Below are positions 16,400 through 30,000 of a stretch of DNA of 64,000 nucleotides, one piece after another. How positions within the stretch are numbered: the first letter of the stretch is position 1; each line of letters opens with the position of its first letter. The stretch is from Acanthochromis polyacanthus (lineage: Eukaryota > Chordata > Actinopteri > Pomacentridae), in the NCBI RefSeq assembly GCF_021347895.1, contig NC_067124.1, positions 15,490,521 to 15,554,520 on the forward strand, written 5' to 3'. The translations under genes were made by a program, and so were the position numbers. Under the pieces are notes generated by a model, which was given only the letters and a program-made list of their open reading frames with translations, did not search any database and had not been told where the DNA came from.

Positions 16400-19300
16400 A
16401 ATCCCGTTAATTAATATTCCTTTTGATGTGCTGTGTGTTGGTGGTTTGCCTCTGAGTCAGTTTTTTTTTTCTTCCCTGGATTTGGCTTCTTGAGAGGCTT
16501 ACTAGTCATTAGCAGCAAACAGACAGTGGATGCATTACACACTGTGACATAAATGACTAAATGAATCAGCACATCTATTAAAGGGTGTGTTCCCTCCATG
16601 GTGCCATGATACGATAAGCCCATATTTTGTTTTGAATCCTAATGACTGGCGTAGGTGTGCATTCATCATGGATTATTGGGGACTTAATTTAATTGAGCTG
16701 AAGCGATCGTCTGTAAATCACATTACACTGTCATTTCTCTTTACACCAAGGAGACAAAAGCCCCCGCTGGCTGTGACTTGACAAGACACCAAGGTGGGTG
16801 TTCCAGCAGGCAGTTTTATTCCACCAGCAGAAAGATGGAGTAATGAGGATTAGAGCCGCGTATTTATAATTCAAAATAACGTCTTTGAATATCAATAATG
16901 GAAATGACTGCGCACACAATGAGAGCTGTTATAATGTTTGATTGTTGTCACTGGATATCTGCTCAAGCTGCCTTTGTAGCTCTTGTCTAAATCCAGTTAG
17001 CATGGTGATAAACTGGGCTCTGACGGTGTTTACTCTGTAGTAGCAGCACTGCGGCTGGAGGAATGCTCTTATCGCTTTTATTGCCACCGCTTCACACACT
17101 TGGTTAACAAACTGGACGAGAAAATAAGAGCTGACAGTGTTCAGCCCCCTCAGGTGCCTGCAGCCGCATTCCCTCGGCTAATGTCCATCAATATCCCTCA
17201 TTATTCAAATGAGATGAATGGGATATTGTCAGACGGCGAGAGCCAAGTGGCAGTGTTATTTTGACCTATTGTAGATGTCGCAACCTTGCCCCGGTACCTT
17301 TGCTTATAGCTGCTTCGACTGAAGGAGTGCCGCTCGGTGTAAATAATGGGCCCTTGGGTGTCAGGTTTTTACAAGAAGCCTCTCTATAAATCAGCCCGGC
17401 TCGGCCATGACATCAATTTTCGCACGGGAAATTGACACCTGGCTAATTTACAAGGACTTTGTGAAATAGAAAAGTGATAAAAGACTCATGTAGATCTGTT
17501 TAAACAAATGTGGTGAATATCATACTTCTTGTAAAACAACAAGGCCATCGGCCATGAAAGCAATTACTCGATCACTGCACAAATGCAAAATAATGACATT
17601 CCATTAACATAAAAAGGACAAAAAAATCCAGACTGCGAAATTTGAAGAAAAGACTTTAAAACTCACCCAAAAGAGAACACTTTATGACGTGAAGGTGGTG
17701 TTGTGAACCGCAAAAAGCGACACTAAAGAAACTGTGAAGAAGCGACAGTGTCTGGGCCCTCTGTACTGAGAGGAGGAGGCCAAGTGTATTGTATCCCATA
17801 ACCTCCTGTTATTGCCACACAACACAAGCGGCGGTGGCGGCCCCAGCCGCTATGATGGAGCACCCTTCTCCTCCTGAGAAAGAATGTTTGCTTACTATTT
17901 CATCATCCCCTGGGGCCACAGGAAAATAAGCCCATCAGTTGTCATTGTGACAGGATAAAAATGGAGCCGTCATATTTCAGTAACACAATGCAGGCGAAAG
18001 GAAAGAGAGAGAGGGACAGTGAGAGAGTGCCATCCAGCACCATCACCCTATCCTCTAAATGAATTATGGACCAGCTTCTTTCTCACGCAAAGACTATAAG
18101 TTAATATTATCTCCTCAGGATAATTATAGCAAAGTTCAATTACTGACACAGCATTACCGTGTGGCCCTGCACCATGGGTTTTGACACACACCCCTTTTAC
18201 ACATTTATCTTTTCACTCCAACACAGTAAATCTGCATGATGGCAGTGATTTATCTACTAGTGCCCGGTCCCTAACTCCACCACCATTCTTCTTCTCATAC
18301 AACGATTGGCCTGGGTCCCTTGAGTCCCCTTGAGCTTAATGTAAGCTTTTCTTTTTACACTGTGTTTTCGGACCAATTTGTGTCCCCCCTTTTGTCTTCA
18401 ATGAATCGGGCAGAGGTCTGGGATTTTGAATTTACTCCACAAGATGTATGACCTAGTGATTGCTATAAGAGGGCGCACATGAACTCCGCAGCAAATCCTC
18501 TGGGTGCACCATAACAACTGCATTGTGTTGGACTACCCTGAGCTCTTAACAATACCGCTCCGGAGCACGCATCCTGGATGTTCTGTGTGAAAACCTTGAC
18601 AGTGACTGCGACTGAAAGCAATACGTTGTCTTGTCAGTGTGAAAGCCGTCTTGTTGGCCGCGTTAGCGTGGAACTGTGCTGGCGCTCTTCAGAACAATTC
18701 CAGTGGCTAAAGAGCTCCAAGTAAGCAGGGAGCTCTTCCAGAGACGTGTTCTCAAGTTCACAGGGCCAAATAGTGGGGCAAATTAAAGGACCTTTTAGCA
18801 GGTTACAGTTTACATGTATTTATTATGAAAAGCAGCATTAAACACTTACATTTGTAAATTATTTTGAAACGTCTATTAGTCTTTCTTTTCTTTCACAAGA
18901 TGCAAAATTGAATTTGCTTTTTCTAACACTTCATTTTAGGCTATTTGCTGCCAAATATGATCCAGAAATGGACAAGTCCGATAAGCCAGGGATGATATAA
19001 CGGATCAGACTGACACTAAACGCATACATCAGTTGTATAGAGCGCTGACGCGTTTCAACATAATCACTTTTATCAGCCATTAACTGTTCAAAGGTGTCGC
19101 AAACAACTCGGAGGATTTCTCGTGTGTCACCAGCCTTCCCGCAAAGCTGTACATTTGGGGGGGAATTACATCTAAGAGATAAAATAGGAATATCAAATTA
19201 GGAAGCATATATTACAGAACAATATGTAAGTCAGCCATTTTTATATCACACAGACTCTTACTCCCAGTGTGACATTTGATCTACAGCATATTATATCCCA

Positions 19301-20150
19301 TACTCAGTGGCAGGCTATTTGCATAAGAATTGACTGTCTGCCTACTAAGCATCGGCCTGCTTAAAGACTCAGCTGAAAATGTGTGTGTGTCATGAATATG
19401 AACATCTAAATCAAGTCAGAGTCTCACCCTCATATTCCGCAACAATTATTTGGCAACAGCACGACAGTCACATTCAAACAAATCAAATTTCATTCTTATG
19501 AGACACATGTTAAAGAGGTGTACACTTTCAGTAATTATTCTGTAAACTCAGCCCCATATTTTCATGCAAATGTATTAGATAGTGACACGTCAAATATGAA
19601 ATCCAATTTGTTGGTTATGAAACACATGTAGGGAAGAAATGTGTACACTAATTATTTCTGGGGCATCCTGCTCCCTCCCTCCATCCATTTCATACACAAA
19701 CTGAACTGGATATTACATTTGCTTAAAACTCAATCATGAAAAATGAAGACTCGATTTGAAAAATTTTAATAAAGATAAGTTGCTTCTATCATTGAATCAG
19801 GGAATGCTAATCGGCGCTTTCATTCGGGTGGCGGCAGATAATGTCACCCTAGCTTGAGGCTCTTATTTTGCAATAAAGCATTTACATTCTAATGATTTTA
19901 TTATAGCTTATACAGGCTGTCAGCGACAGACCAACTGAGCCGCAGCCCTTCCTCCCAGCCTCTCCCATTCAAATCGCCGGCAAATTGTATCAGCTATCAG
20001 CTCATAGTGCTTTTATCAAGCTGGCCCAGTGGCAAGCCAGGGCCCACCACAATGAGATGTCTATTGCTTGAAGAGTCTGTATTTAATCATTTCTGCTCGC
20101 CGGTATTGTTCTGCTTACAGTGCATAAATAAGTGCTTCAAATAACCCTGG
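16400..20150. other. Repeat-poor block, candidate conserved regulatory DNA
   Basis: The stretch is free of microsatellites and recognisable transposons. From about 16920 to 20150 no frame of 60 codons opens on either strand, the longest such gap in the window. Sub-blocks with strong enhancer-like texture are about 16480-16780, 16840-17470, 18020-18180 and 19790-20140. They are dense in TAAT cores, ATTCAAAT/ATGCTAAT-type POU words and CAGCTG-like words. Such deserts commonly flank developmental transcription-factor genes. Conservation cannot be measured here, and the neighbouring gene is not in the window. Confidence 0.4.
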
Positions 20151-21048
20151 AGTGCCACTGACAATGAAACAAAGTATCTGTCTTATTTATCTTCCTTGCA
20201 TTCTTCACTGCACCCCCATATATAGAATTTATATATATATTTTCTTTTTTTTTTGTCTTTCCTCCACTTTCTTTATTTGCTGCGGGCAATGTTTCTTATT
20301 CACACACCTATCATCTTGGAACAGTTTGAAATTACTCATTGATGAGTCGAAAGCTTTTGAGATATAGATAACCAAAAAGCACTTTTGAATGGCAAATAAC
20401 AACAAAAAAAATCTCCAGTCTCCTGACAACTCTATTACAGAATCACGAGGAGGAAAAAATGGGATTGGACTTGGGCCATTTCCTCTGGAACCGATAACTT
20501 GTTTAATCTTTGCGGTAAGGAGAGACGAGAGCAAAATGACCATATATTGGCTTACATGACTATATATCAAGGTCTTCATACTTTAATGACAAAATATATA
20601 TCTTGTTGATATAAAAAACAACAATATATATTTCCGATCTACTATTAAAATGGAATAGGTGCTATTAAATTTAGGCAAGAAAAATATTTAGTGTCGTCCT
20701 GATAACAGTCATATTTAGACTGTCAGCATCATTAAAATGTTGTAAATGTGAAAATGACGGCAACTTTTCTAAGTAAACATGAAAATAAAGTTGTTTGAAA
20801 AAAAAAGCACTCTTGTAATGCTAAAGATGTCTGCCAAATTCAACAAACCAATTGATTCTATGGTTTAAAGCGCTGAACGTGTTTCATTTTATTGTCTGAG
20901 TAAAACGCCATAATGACATACTACTGTCTTGAATTACTACTGTGCTTTAATGGAGCAAATTTTATTTTCCACTTGTGGGGCCAAGATGGAAACAAGATCT
21001 GTGAATCTTTAGACTCTGGGCGTGTTACTGCAAAGCTCTGTATTGGAC
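20151..21048. other. Non-coding stretch
   Basis: No supported gene. A short TA-rich and T-rich run lies near 20228-20255. Confidence 0.45.
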
Positions 21049-21071
21049 GTGTGTGTGTGTGTGTGTGTGTG
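21049..21071. repeat. (GT)n microsatellite, about 11 units
   Basis: A pure GT dinucleotide run that is short and likely to be only modestly variable. Confidence 0.9.
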
Positions 21072-24000
21072 CAGTTCTGGCATTACATGAAACTCAAGAA
21101 ATATAACTTATTAACAGTGGGAACTCTTTCTAGAGTACAGCCAATATATGCGGCTGAAAAACATGTCTTTTGGCTGGTTTTGTGCTTTGGGCCTCATATA
21201 TCTCACTATTGTACTCAAACTAGCAACACAGCTTAGTGATACCACTGCTTTTGCACCAATTCTGTAGAGATAAATGTCCAAAACATGATAATACAGTAAA
21301 GATGACTTGCTTTTTGATGCTTAACTTGCCAAAAGGATGAAATTCTTCTTGCTCTCCTGTCTTATTTAGGCTTGGGATTTACCTGTCATGTCCAATCATT
21401 GTCCTAAAATCGTCAGTGTCAATTAAACATTGAGCTCAGTGATGACGTGATGCCCTCATCCGTGTCCTTCTATAGTTTTCAGGTGTTCCAATTCAGCGTC
21501 TGGCCATTGTTGCCTGTTCAGGGTGTACCTCTACCCTTGGCAGAGCAGTATTGTGTTCCAAGTTTAACAAGAGTGCTTTGAACTCACTTTGGAGTTGAAT
21601 CATCTAACCTCGGGGCAGGTTTGTCACCGTAGCCTCATGTATCAACACGAGATAGAGAATGCCTCTGAGGGACTTTGACTAATTGGGGGGGTTAAACCGC
21701 TGTTCATGAATCTCTGGCCTGATCCCCTCAAAATATAATGAATCCGGGCAGGTTTTGAAAAGCCAGGAAACATTTCTTGTGACCTGAGTTGTGAGGCGTT
21801 ATTCTGGGAGACATGACCGTAAACCCATCCCTCTTCTCCTAGGGCAGTTAAATACCTGCCATTGTGCACCATTGTTCCGTTATTGCTGTTGTCCCTTTTT
21901 CTTTCAAGCTCAATTCTTTATTTTGGTGTATATTGTTACTCCAAAGGAGCTCTTTTTATCCTGAAGGCAAACATCAAACTAAGAGACAATATCAGCTCCA
22001 CAAAAGACCTCCAAACTCCATTATGTTGTGCCCCCCCGCCCCCCCACCCTTTTTTCTATCTGCCTCTCTCTCCCTCTCTCTCTCACCCAATCTTTTGGAG
22101 AGTATCACAGTTCTCTCTTGAACGTAAGAAAAGGTAATTTCAGCGTGTTGGAATCCTGTGGTTAAATGATCCCACTGAGGTCATATTTATATATTGGATG
22201 CATAGGTTCAAACGAGAACAGCGCGAGTCACAATTTAACCAGAGGTAGTCACTGTATTAATACCCTTACAAGTAACTGGCCTTCAGTATATTCATATCTG
22301 TGTTGTGTTAACCTGTGTGTGTGTGCATTTAGGTTGGGAATCATTATACATTTTAAATTTAAACGTCAGCCTGCTGAGGTAACAGGTAATAAATACAGTC
22401 CTAGAGCCACTATGATAAGCCAACATTTCACTGGATGATGGAAGTTTTTTTTTTTTTTGCCTTTGAACAAAACCAAAAAAAAAAAAAAAACCCATGAGGG
22501 GACATTTACATTCGGCACATCAATAGACCAATCCGCTCTCCTTTCAGTCATTGCATTATTCACTGTGTGTTCATTTCCTGTTGATCAGATTGACTGTTTG
22601 ATGTATTCCCCTAACTTGACACAATGATGCTGATAAAACAGTGGCAAATTTACTTATTCTGGTGACAGACAGCAATTTAGTGGGAAATGAAGTTGTCTTG
22701 ACGACGATGCCGTATTACATACACACCCCGGCAAATAACCTAGTTGAATAATCACCGCCATTCTCTGTTTAAATGATTTTTATACCCATTTTAAAGGAAG
22801 CCTTTGATGTGATAATAATAATTCCCTGCCTGTGAGAGGGAGGTGGTGAGAAAGTGGAAATTATTTCAGTATTAGGATGTCAGTCAATCCTCTACCACAC
22901 CTATCCCCCTTATTAACTGGTAATGATTGAGCTACTACATCCACTACACTGCCTTCAGTGCTTTAGTGTGCAATGCATTTGATTTCAAAAAGCCTGTCGA
23001 TGCTTTAATCTCATTGTTTTGTTACTTGGTGCAGAATATTCAGTTTGGGGTGGAAATGTGAATGAGTGTTGTTGTTGGTTTCTTTCCTCACTATGTCTTT
23101 TTCTTAGGTTGCAGACGGGATTATGCACTTGATGTAAACCAAAAACTGCCCGGCCTGCAATCCAAGACGTATATGAGAGAGTGTATGTTAGCTTAAAATA
23201 AAAATGAAATTAAAAGTAAAGTAAATATGCCATTTTATTTGGACTGAAAAAGACGCTGCAAGCGCTTTCTCTGAAAAGCATCATCCAAGTTCAAAGACAA
23301 ATGCCCTTGTTAGCCCCGAATGCAGTGTAATTCACAGTCTGTTTTACATAGCACAATGTCCTAATACATGATTTAGAGAGCTTTCACATATCACATGCAT
23401 TAGGATAATGGAAGGGAATGATAAAACTTTCAGTAGCATTAACATGTGATGCATAAAAAGAAAGAATGAGAGGGAGAAAAAGGTTCAAATGTTGAAAAAA
23501 ATATAGCTTTTGGATAGAATGTGCATGTCACAAAGGGATAACTAGGCTGCAAGTTATATATTATTCATGTGATTATCACGTGTTCAGTTTTTCGGTGGTT
23601 GCATGTGTGGTTAGAAATGTTTAGGATGATCGGAGGTAAAAAAAAAAATCTTTCTGTAATGTTGAGAAAAAGCTGTGTATTGTATAAAAACATGCACTTC
23701 CTGACATTAGCCCTAGTATTATAAAATTAAACTAAATTAACCTTGCCTCTGAACTTTTAGTATTAGCGGTTCATTTATAATTGTTCTGATAGATTTTCTT
23801 AAGTGCATATTTTTTGAAATACTGATTATCAATACCTAGATAAGTATTGTAGCATTCATGCTACTGCAAATCAATGCGATGAAGTGGCTAGGTTTTTCTG
23901 CCATTAGCATTTATTTTTAGGAATTTTACAGTTATTTTACACAGCTGTCATATGTGACACGAGTCTACGCTGTTAAGACAAAACTTCTCAGTGTGTGAAC

Positions 24001-27000
24001 CCGTATGGTGTAATCTCTACAAGCATTAGTACTTCATTTAAGGTAGTAGTAGTATCCTGAATATTGATCGGCTGTAGCTTCATTAGCTGGGAACTGACAT
24101 GCCAGATTGATGTCTCTTTAAACTGGGTCCTGGTCAGGGATACCTGGGGAATCGCACTATTGACTTTGGACTGTTTGTGCTGCGAGGCCTCTGGAGACTC
24201 TGTGTTAGCTTTAATGGGATCCATCAATTCAGCTTCCCTTTTAATAATTATTGTTTTACCATTCACAAGAGGCTACAGCATCTGAAGTTTTTTTTGTTGT
24301 TGTTTGTTCGTTGTTGCTTGGAGACAGCAGACACTCTCTTGTCTTGGTTTCTGCATAAGGAATTTACAACGTGGGCTTTGCTTCTTTTGTTCGCTTTTCT
24401 AAGTCATGACAAGCTCCTCCTTTTCAACCTGTTCTTCCAAAGAACAATACACAAGGGAGCAGAGTACAAAGAAAAGATAAAATTCCATATGAGTAATCCA
24501 GAAATCCCCTTTCAATTATTTGACATCATTAACCTGTACATTGAAGAGGGAGAAGGGGAAAAAAACGGCTTCTGCCAAAGATTAGCATTGTGTAATTGAA
24601 AGTGTGTTTTCTGTGTGAAAGACAATTGATTTTCATACATTTGATGCTAAAATCCTGTTGTTGGTCTTAACAGCGTCTTTGATTTTTCTCCGGTTTAACA
24701 CCCAATGACCACAGGAAGTTTGAGCCACATAAAAGCACAACCTTGCAGACCTTCAAGTTCACCTTGCGAGGCGGGGGGAGGGGATGTGAGCTGCCTCCGA
24801 TGATTCTGAAAAGGCACTTGGAAAATAGAGAGGGAGAGTGATAGAGTGATAGAACAAGAGGAAGAGAGGGAGAATTAAGTGATCTTGGTAGATGATGAAA
24901 AGGAATGCTAATGTTAAGTACATTGATCAGGTGCTCGGCTACAGCCAGCCCACCCTTTGCCCCCCTGCGATATCAATACATTGAAAACATCATTTGTATC
25001 AGCAGCTGTTTCTTTAATTAAGATCTGGCTCAAATCTTTGGTATTGATCTGTGCCATTACCTTATCGACATTGTCTCGCCAAGCTGACTCAGTGGCTTTT
25101 TCTCTATTGAAACGACCTGGCTTAGGGGTACAAAGTGCACCGCTGTATTATGTCATATAAGCAAAGCCACATCTTTGTCTGCTGTCCGCACAAGGTATTC
25201 AAGGTAAGTGGTACAGACCAGTATTGACATCCTTTTGCATCACTTAACAAAATTAAACATGTGGGAAAATAGCTTGCAAGACTGGAGTTCTTATGGGAGT
25301 GAAGCATTTAAACCCAGCAGACATGTGATTTGACACAGAGTGCTTAACAGACTTGTTTTATACTCAACTGATGCTAATTTATTTCTTTATATGACACAAG
25401 CACGACTTACATCATGAAATATTAAGTAAATATAAGTTATATAGTCACCAAATAATGTCCTCTGCAAGATTTTTTTGTCCCTCGCTGCTCGGTCTTTTCC
25501 CAGGAGTCCTACAATGATTCCTTTGAAATAGCCTCCATTCCTCAGTACAGTGTAAAGTATTTACTTCATCATCATTAAGAATCTATCCCAAAGTCATTAC
25601 AATGATTGATACTGCCACTGAAATCTCAAAGACATATTTTCTATATGTAATATCCCTTTACTTGGATCTCTTTCCTGTCTAATTGAACAATGACACACTT
25701 TCTTGGTCTATGTTATCTCAGTTTAGAGAAGCTCAGCCCTGCATCAGCCAACTCTCTCTTTCTCCCTTCAGCCCCCTCTTCTTTCACCCTCCCTACTTTT
25801 CTGCCTTCCTCCGAGGCATCTACAGCGCTGCCTGTTGTCTCCTCCCCGATCCAGCCCTGCACATGGCATGCATGGTATAGGAGAGGTTCCCGAATCCACA
25901 ATGCCTCGCTGTGCCTCAGGTGAGGTTTCTGCAGACCTACCGCCACAGCCTCCGCCTCGCAGGCTCTCAACCAGCCTGAATACCGCCAGTCAATCCCACT
26001 TGTCTCACTGCGTGAAGTAGTCCAGCATCCTCCCACCTGATAAAATACACAACTCTCCCCCCCCCCCACCATCCCTCCCTCTCCAAGCCCCTGAAGTGTT
26101 AAATTTGTTTCCCCCAACTCAACCCCCACCTACCCCTGCAGGAGCACCCCACATTACACTCCTGAAAAATCCCCCAAGAAGAGTATTTATTTATTTTTTA
26201 TGGGTGAAAGGATCGGTGGAGGCTTTGCATCTCCATGGGCATTTTGAACAACGCCTGCTTCGCTCCGATTGCAACCACCACAAACAAATCCAATAGCCAC
26301 CGCTAATCTGATCATCTCATCCCCAGCACTTTTCATGCTGGGTTCCTCCCTCAGAACCCCTTGTACTAGTTCCAGTCTGGGAGTGTGTGATAAGACACTG
26401 GAAATTTAGTCATCATCTTCCGCGCAAAGGAGCTCAGAGGAGGGATTATGATATTCCTATAACCTTACATTGGATATGGACAGGGGCAGCTCCTAGTGCG
26501 GATACAATCCTGTACATAGCTGTCCGTCCAGCCCTTTTTCTCCCAGCCCCATCCGCCGCCTCTTCCCTTTTAAAAGGTTGACTTTACAAGATTAGTGCAC
26601 GCTAGCCGTCATCATGTTAGCAGAGATAGCACGGGGAAAACATAGTGTTTACCGTTGTCGAATACATTTTGCCACTCTGATAAGAGGGTCGATAAAAATA
26701 TAACCTATTAATTCTATTTTTCTTGTGTATTGGTTTGTAAAAAAGCCACAGAAAAGTGTGAGTGAAAATGGATAAGTTAGATATATTTATTCAGAATAGG
26801 AGCTTAAAAGGCTTTACGATTGGCTTGCTAAGATAGAGAAGTACTTGAGAATGGAATATGAGAAATCTTTGTACTGGTAGATTTTTAGCAGATTATTCCA
26901 AGCGCTTGCTACACACACAAAATGATGGATGAGATAAAAATCATTCTCGTTCCCAACAGACCTAATTTTGCTCAGGTTGGCACATTTAGATATCTCCACC

Positions 27001-30000
27001 GCAAAGATGAGTACTTAGATGACTTTTTGGCATTTGTGAGTGCCAAACAAATCAAAACACCATGTTCACATTTCGCAAGCATGTGTCTCATTTAGTTTGG
27101 CAGTTGCATGTGACTTGCTGTGTAATTATTGTGGATGTCATTCAGAACGCTTTTTGGCGGGTCAATAATATCTCATTTCACTTGGTGTTCTGGATTTGCT
27201 AAAAATTTTCAATATATTAAAACATCTCGATATCCTTTGGTTGAACTCACAGGAGCTGCATCAGTTACTCCCAACTCTTCTTGGGAACTCGAAGCTATTG
27301 GCACATGTGCTCTCATTTATCCAGCTACTAAGACACTGTGGAATCAAGAACCTGGATAAAGTATGACACCCCAAAAACAGAGAAAACTGGTAGGTGAGAT
27401 GAAGAGGACTAATGGAAAATAGCATTTTCAGCCCTCATGTCTCCTCCTAAGCTCAGCGGTTTGTGTTTAGAGGCGCATTTTACTTCACTTCAACAAGAAA
27501 ATGATCATTTATCAGCTGTGTTATTACACTAATGAAGTGTTAAAAACTTCTGTTTTTCAGTTTTGTGTTTGTTATTGAGGTCGTAGTAGGTGGTGCCATA
27601 TTGGACTGCATCATATTTGTTATTAAAGTGAGCAAAATATTTGAAGCATTTTTAAATACAATTAATATGAGCTGTGCCACTGAGTGCTGTTGCTTTAAAT
27701 AAATAGGCCTTGGGTGACCTGCACTTTAGCCATCGCGTTCCTACACAGACATAGTTGTTTTGAGATTTTATTAATAACAACATGCTGCCCTTATTGTCTT
27801 ACATTACAAAGCAAAGTCAAATCTGAGAAAAATCCGGTCTTGAGTCAAACAATGCGACTCGTGATAGATGCTGAAGGACCTCTGCCTCAGAGATGGACAA
27901 ACTAAATGGTGTCAGAAGTAGGTAATTATGCAGCTGCCGCTCTGTAGAGCAGCTCGTTGCTGTCACACAGTTCACAGTTTGCTATCTTTTTGCCGAGAAA
28001 CTACTAAGCTGCATCTAATCATGAAATGAATCCCAAGATGTATCTCAGTTCATTAGCGGACTCACGCTTGCAGTATAACATCAGTCAGACATTATAATAG
28101 CCTGAGCAGTGCTGCGTCGTATCTATATAATAAGCTTTTTGTTTTGTCACGTTTGAAAAGGATAAATCTGACATCTTTGACAGGCAGTGTTACATACTGA
28201 TTATAATGTGTTTGTGAACTTCTCAATGCTACCTTTTCTCCATTTCTTTTCCTTTATTCTCACTCTCTTTCTTTGCAGAGCAGTAAGTTTGCATTTTTTT
28301 AAACTCCTGTGATACAGACTCATTCAAAGTCAGATTAAATTAGGGCAGGGCTGTCTCGCTGAGATCCAGAGTGACAGAGATGTCCCAAGCTACAGGAAGC
28401 AGCAGTTACAGTTCCAACACCACCAACCCCCAGCCAACCCAGCCCCCGCACTTCCCACATCTCCCATCAATATTTCATTAGGTAACCTTAGAAGCAAAGT
28501 GTAAGCGAACACGCACGTGCATGAGTGCCCATGTGCGCACACACCGGCTGTAATTCTCAGTCACATACACACACTCTATTCTTTTTCCCCTGTTACAGCC
28601 GTACAGGTTTGCTGAGTTTCCGTCTAGCCAGACGTGCAAGGAAAGCTAAGCCCCCCCTCTCTGCTGCGACTCGTCTTCCACCTCCTCCTCCTCCTCCTCA
28701 TGGAAGATTTAGCTTCCATTCATTTATCCTCATTCAGGATGACAAAAATCAATCATTTCATTCTCTCTGGATGGCTACCCATTAAGAAAGGGGACAGCAC
28801 CTGAAATGAAATACACATTTCCCTTAGCTGATCCCCTCCTATGATAGATTTGTGCAGCTACAAATGGGTGGAGGTAAGGTTTCTGAAGTCAAAATGGAAA
28901 TGTTTGTACTATATGTCTTCTAATCACCCTCATTGCACAGACACCAGGGTGTTGATAACATTCTTATCTCAAAGCAAATGCATGGTGAGTTGTCGACTGT
29001 AGTAAGTCAACCGTGTCGTATAGAATCACGCCATGAGTCACTTTTTTCAAATGACATTTAACACCTTGTCAAAGGCCTACTGAGTCTTAGGAGGAAAACA
29101 TGTGTGGTTAATAAAATAAGATTTATTTGTCAGGGAATTCTGCTCCATTATAATAAAGGCATGCAGGGAAGCACTGGACAGATAAACGACAGATGTTGGA
29201 AAATGAACTAAATTTGAGCCTCAAACTGCAAAGTAAGTTCTGACTATGCACCAGAATTTCCTCAAATAGTTCATTTTGTTTAGTCAGTTGAAATAAATGT
29301 TAATTTTTTTTCATAATGTATTTATTTTTGGATGATTTTCTACAGCTTGCCTCATCATTAATTGTTTAAATATGAGGTAATGCTAATTAGCAAGCTAATA
29401 AACAAGGTTATCCGTATTGAGAAGAAAAAAAAAGAAAGCTGATTCAGATAGCTTCACTATGCTATTCAAAAATCTGAAATATATTCTTCTTGGTGCTTAC
29501 TGCAATGGCTTATTCACCACATCAATATTCCTCCAAGGTGACAATATTATTTCAATTTGAATAAAAACAAGAAGCATCCATTTGACAAAGCTTTGAAAAA
29601 CATGCATCGTGTAGCAGCATTCAACACTGTTTACGGCTTGAAAATAAAATAGGTTTGGGATGTATCACTGCAAATAATGTATAAATGTATTATCATTGTC
29701 AGTGAGCTACATGAGAGATTTATACTCTTTTTCATATTATTTTTCTGACTTTATGTATTCATGGATTCCTGATCTTCTGAAGCAGTGATGCATGAATTGT
29801 CAGACGCCTGGATTAAATAAAAACCGCTATTGTTAAAAAAAACTGCTTGTATCGTGATGCATTTCTGGATAGAAAATATCATTTTATCATATTTACTTCT
29901 GTAATTTATTTAAAAAACATAACCACACACATATATGTAGTTATTGCAGTTCTGGATCTTTATGTGTTTTGGCTTTCAACACTTACACAGAACTAGTATT

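Noticed and set aside
24177..24599. 140-codon + frame, the second longest in the window
   Set aside because: No family resemblance, T-rich DNA giving Phe/Leu runs, no splice or promoter context. A frame this long is expected by chance in 64 kb.
25713..26129. 138-codon minus frame rich in Gly and Glu
   Set aside because: It mirrors a CT-rich + strand, so composition alone explains the open frame.
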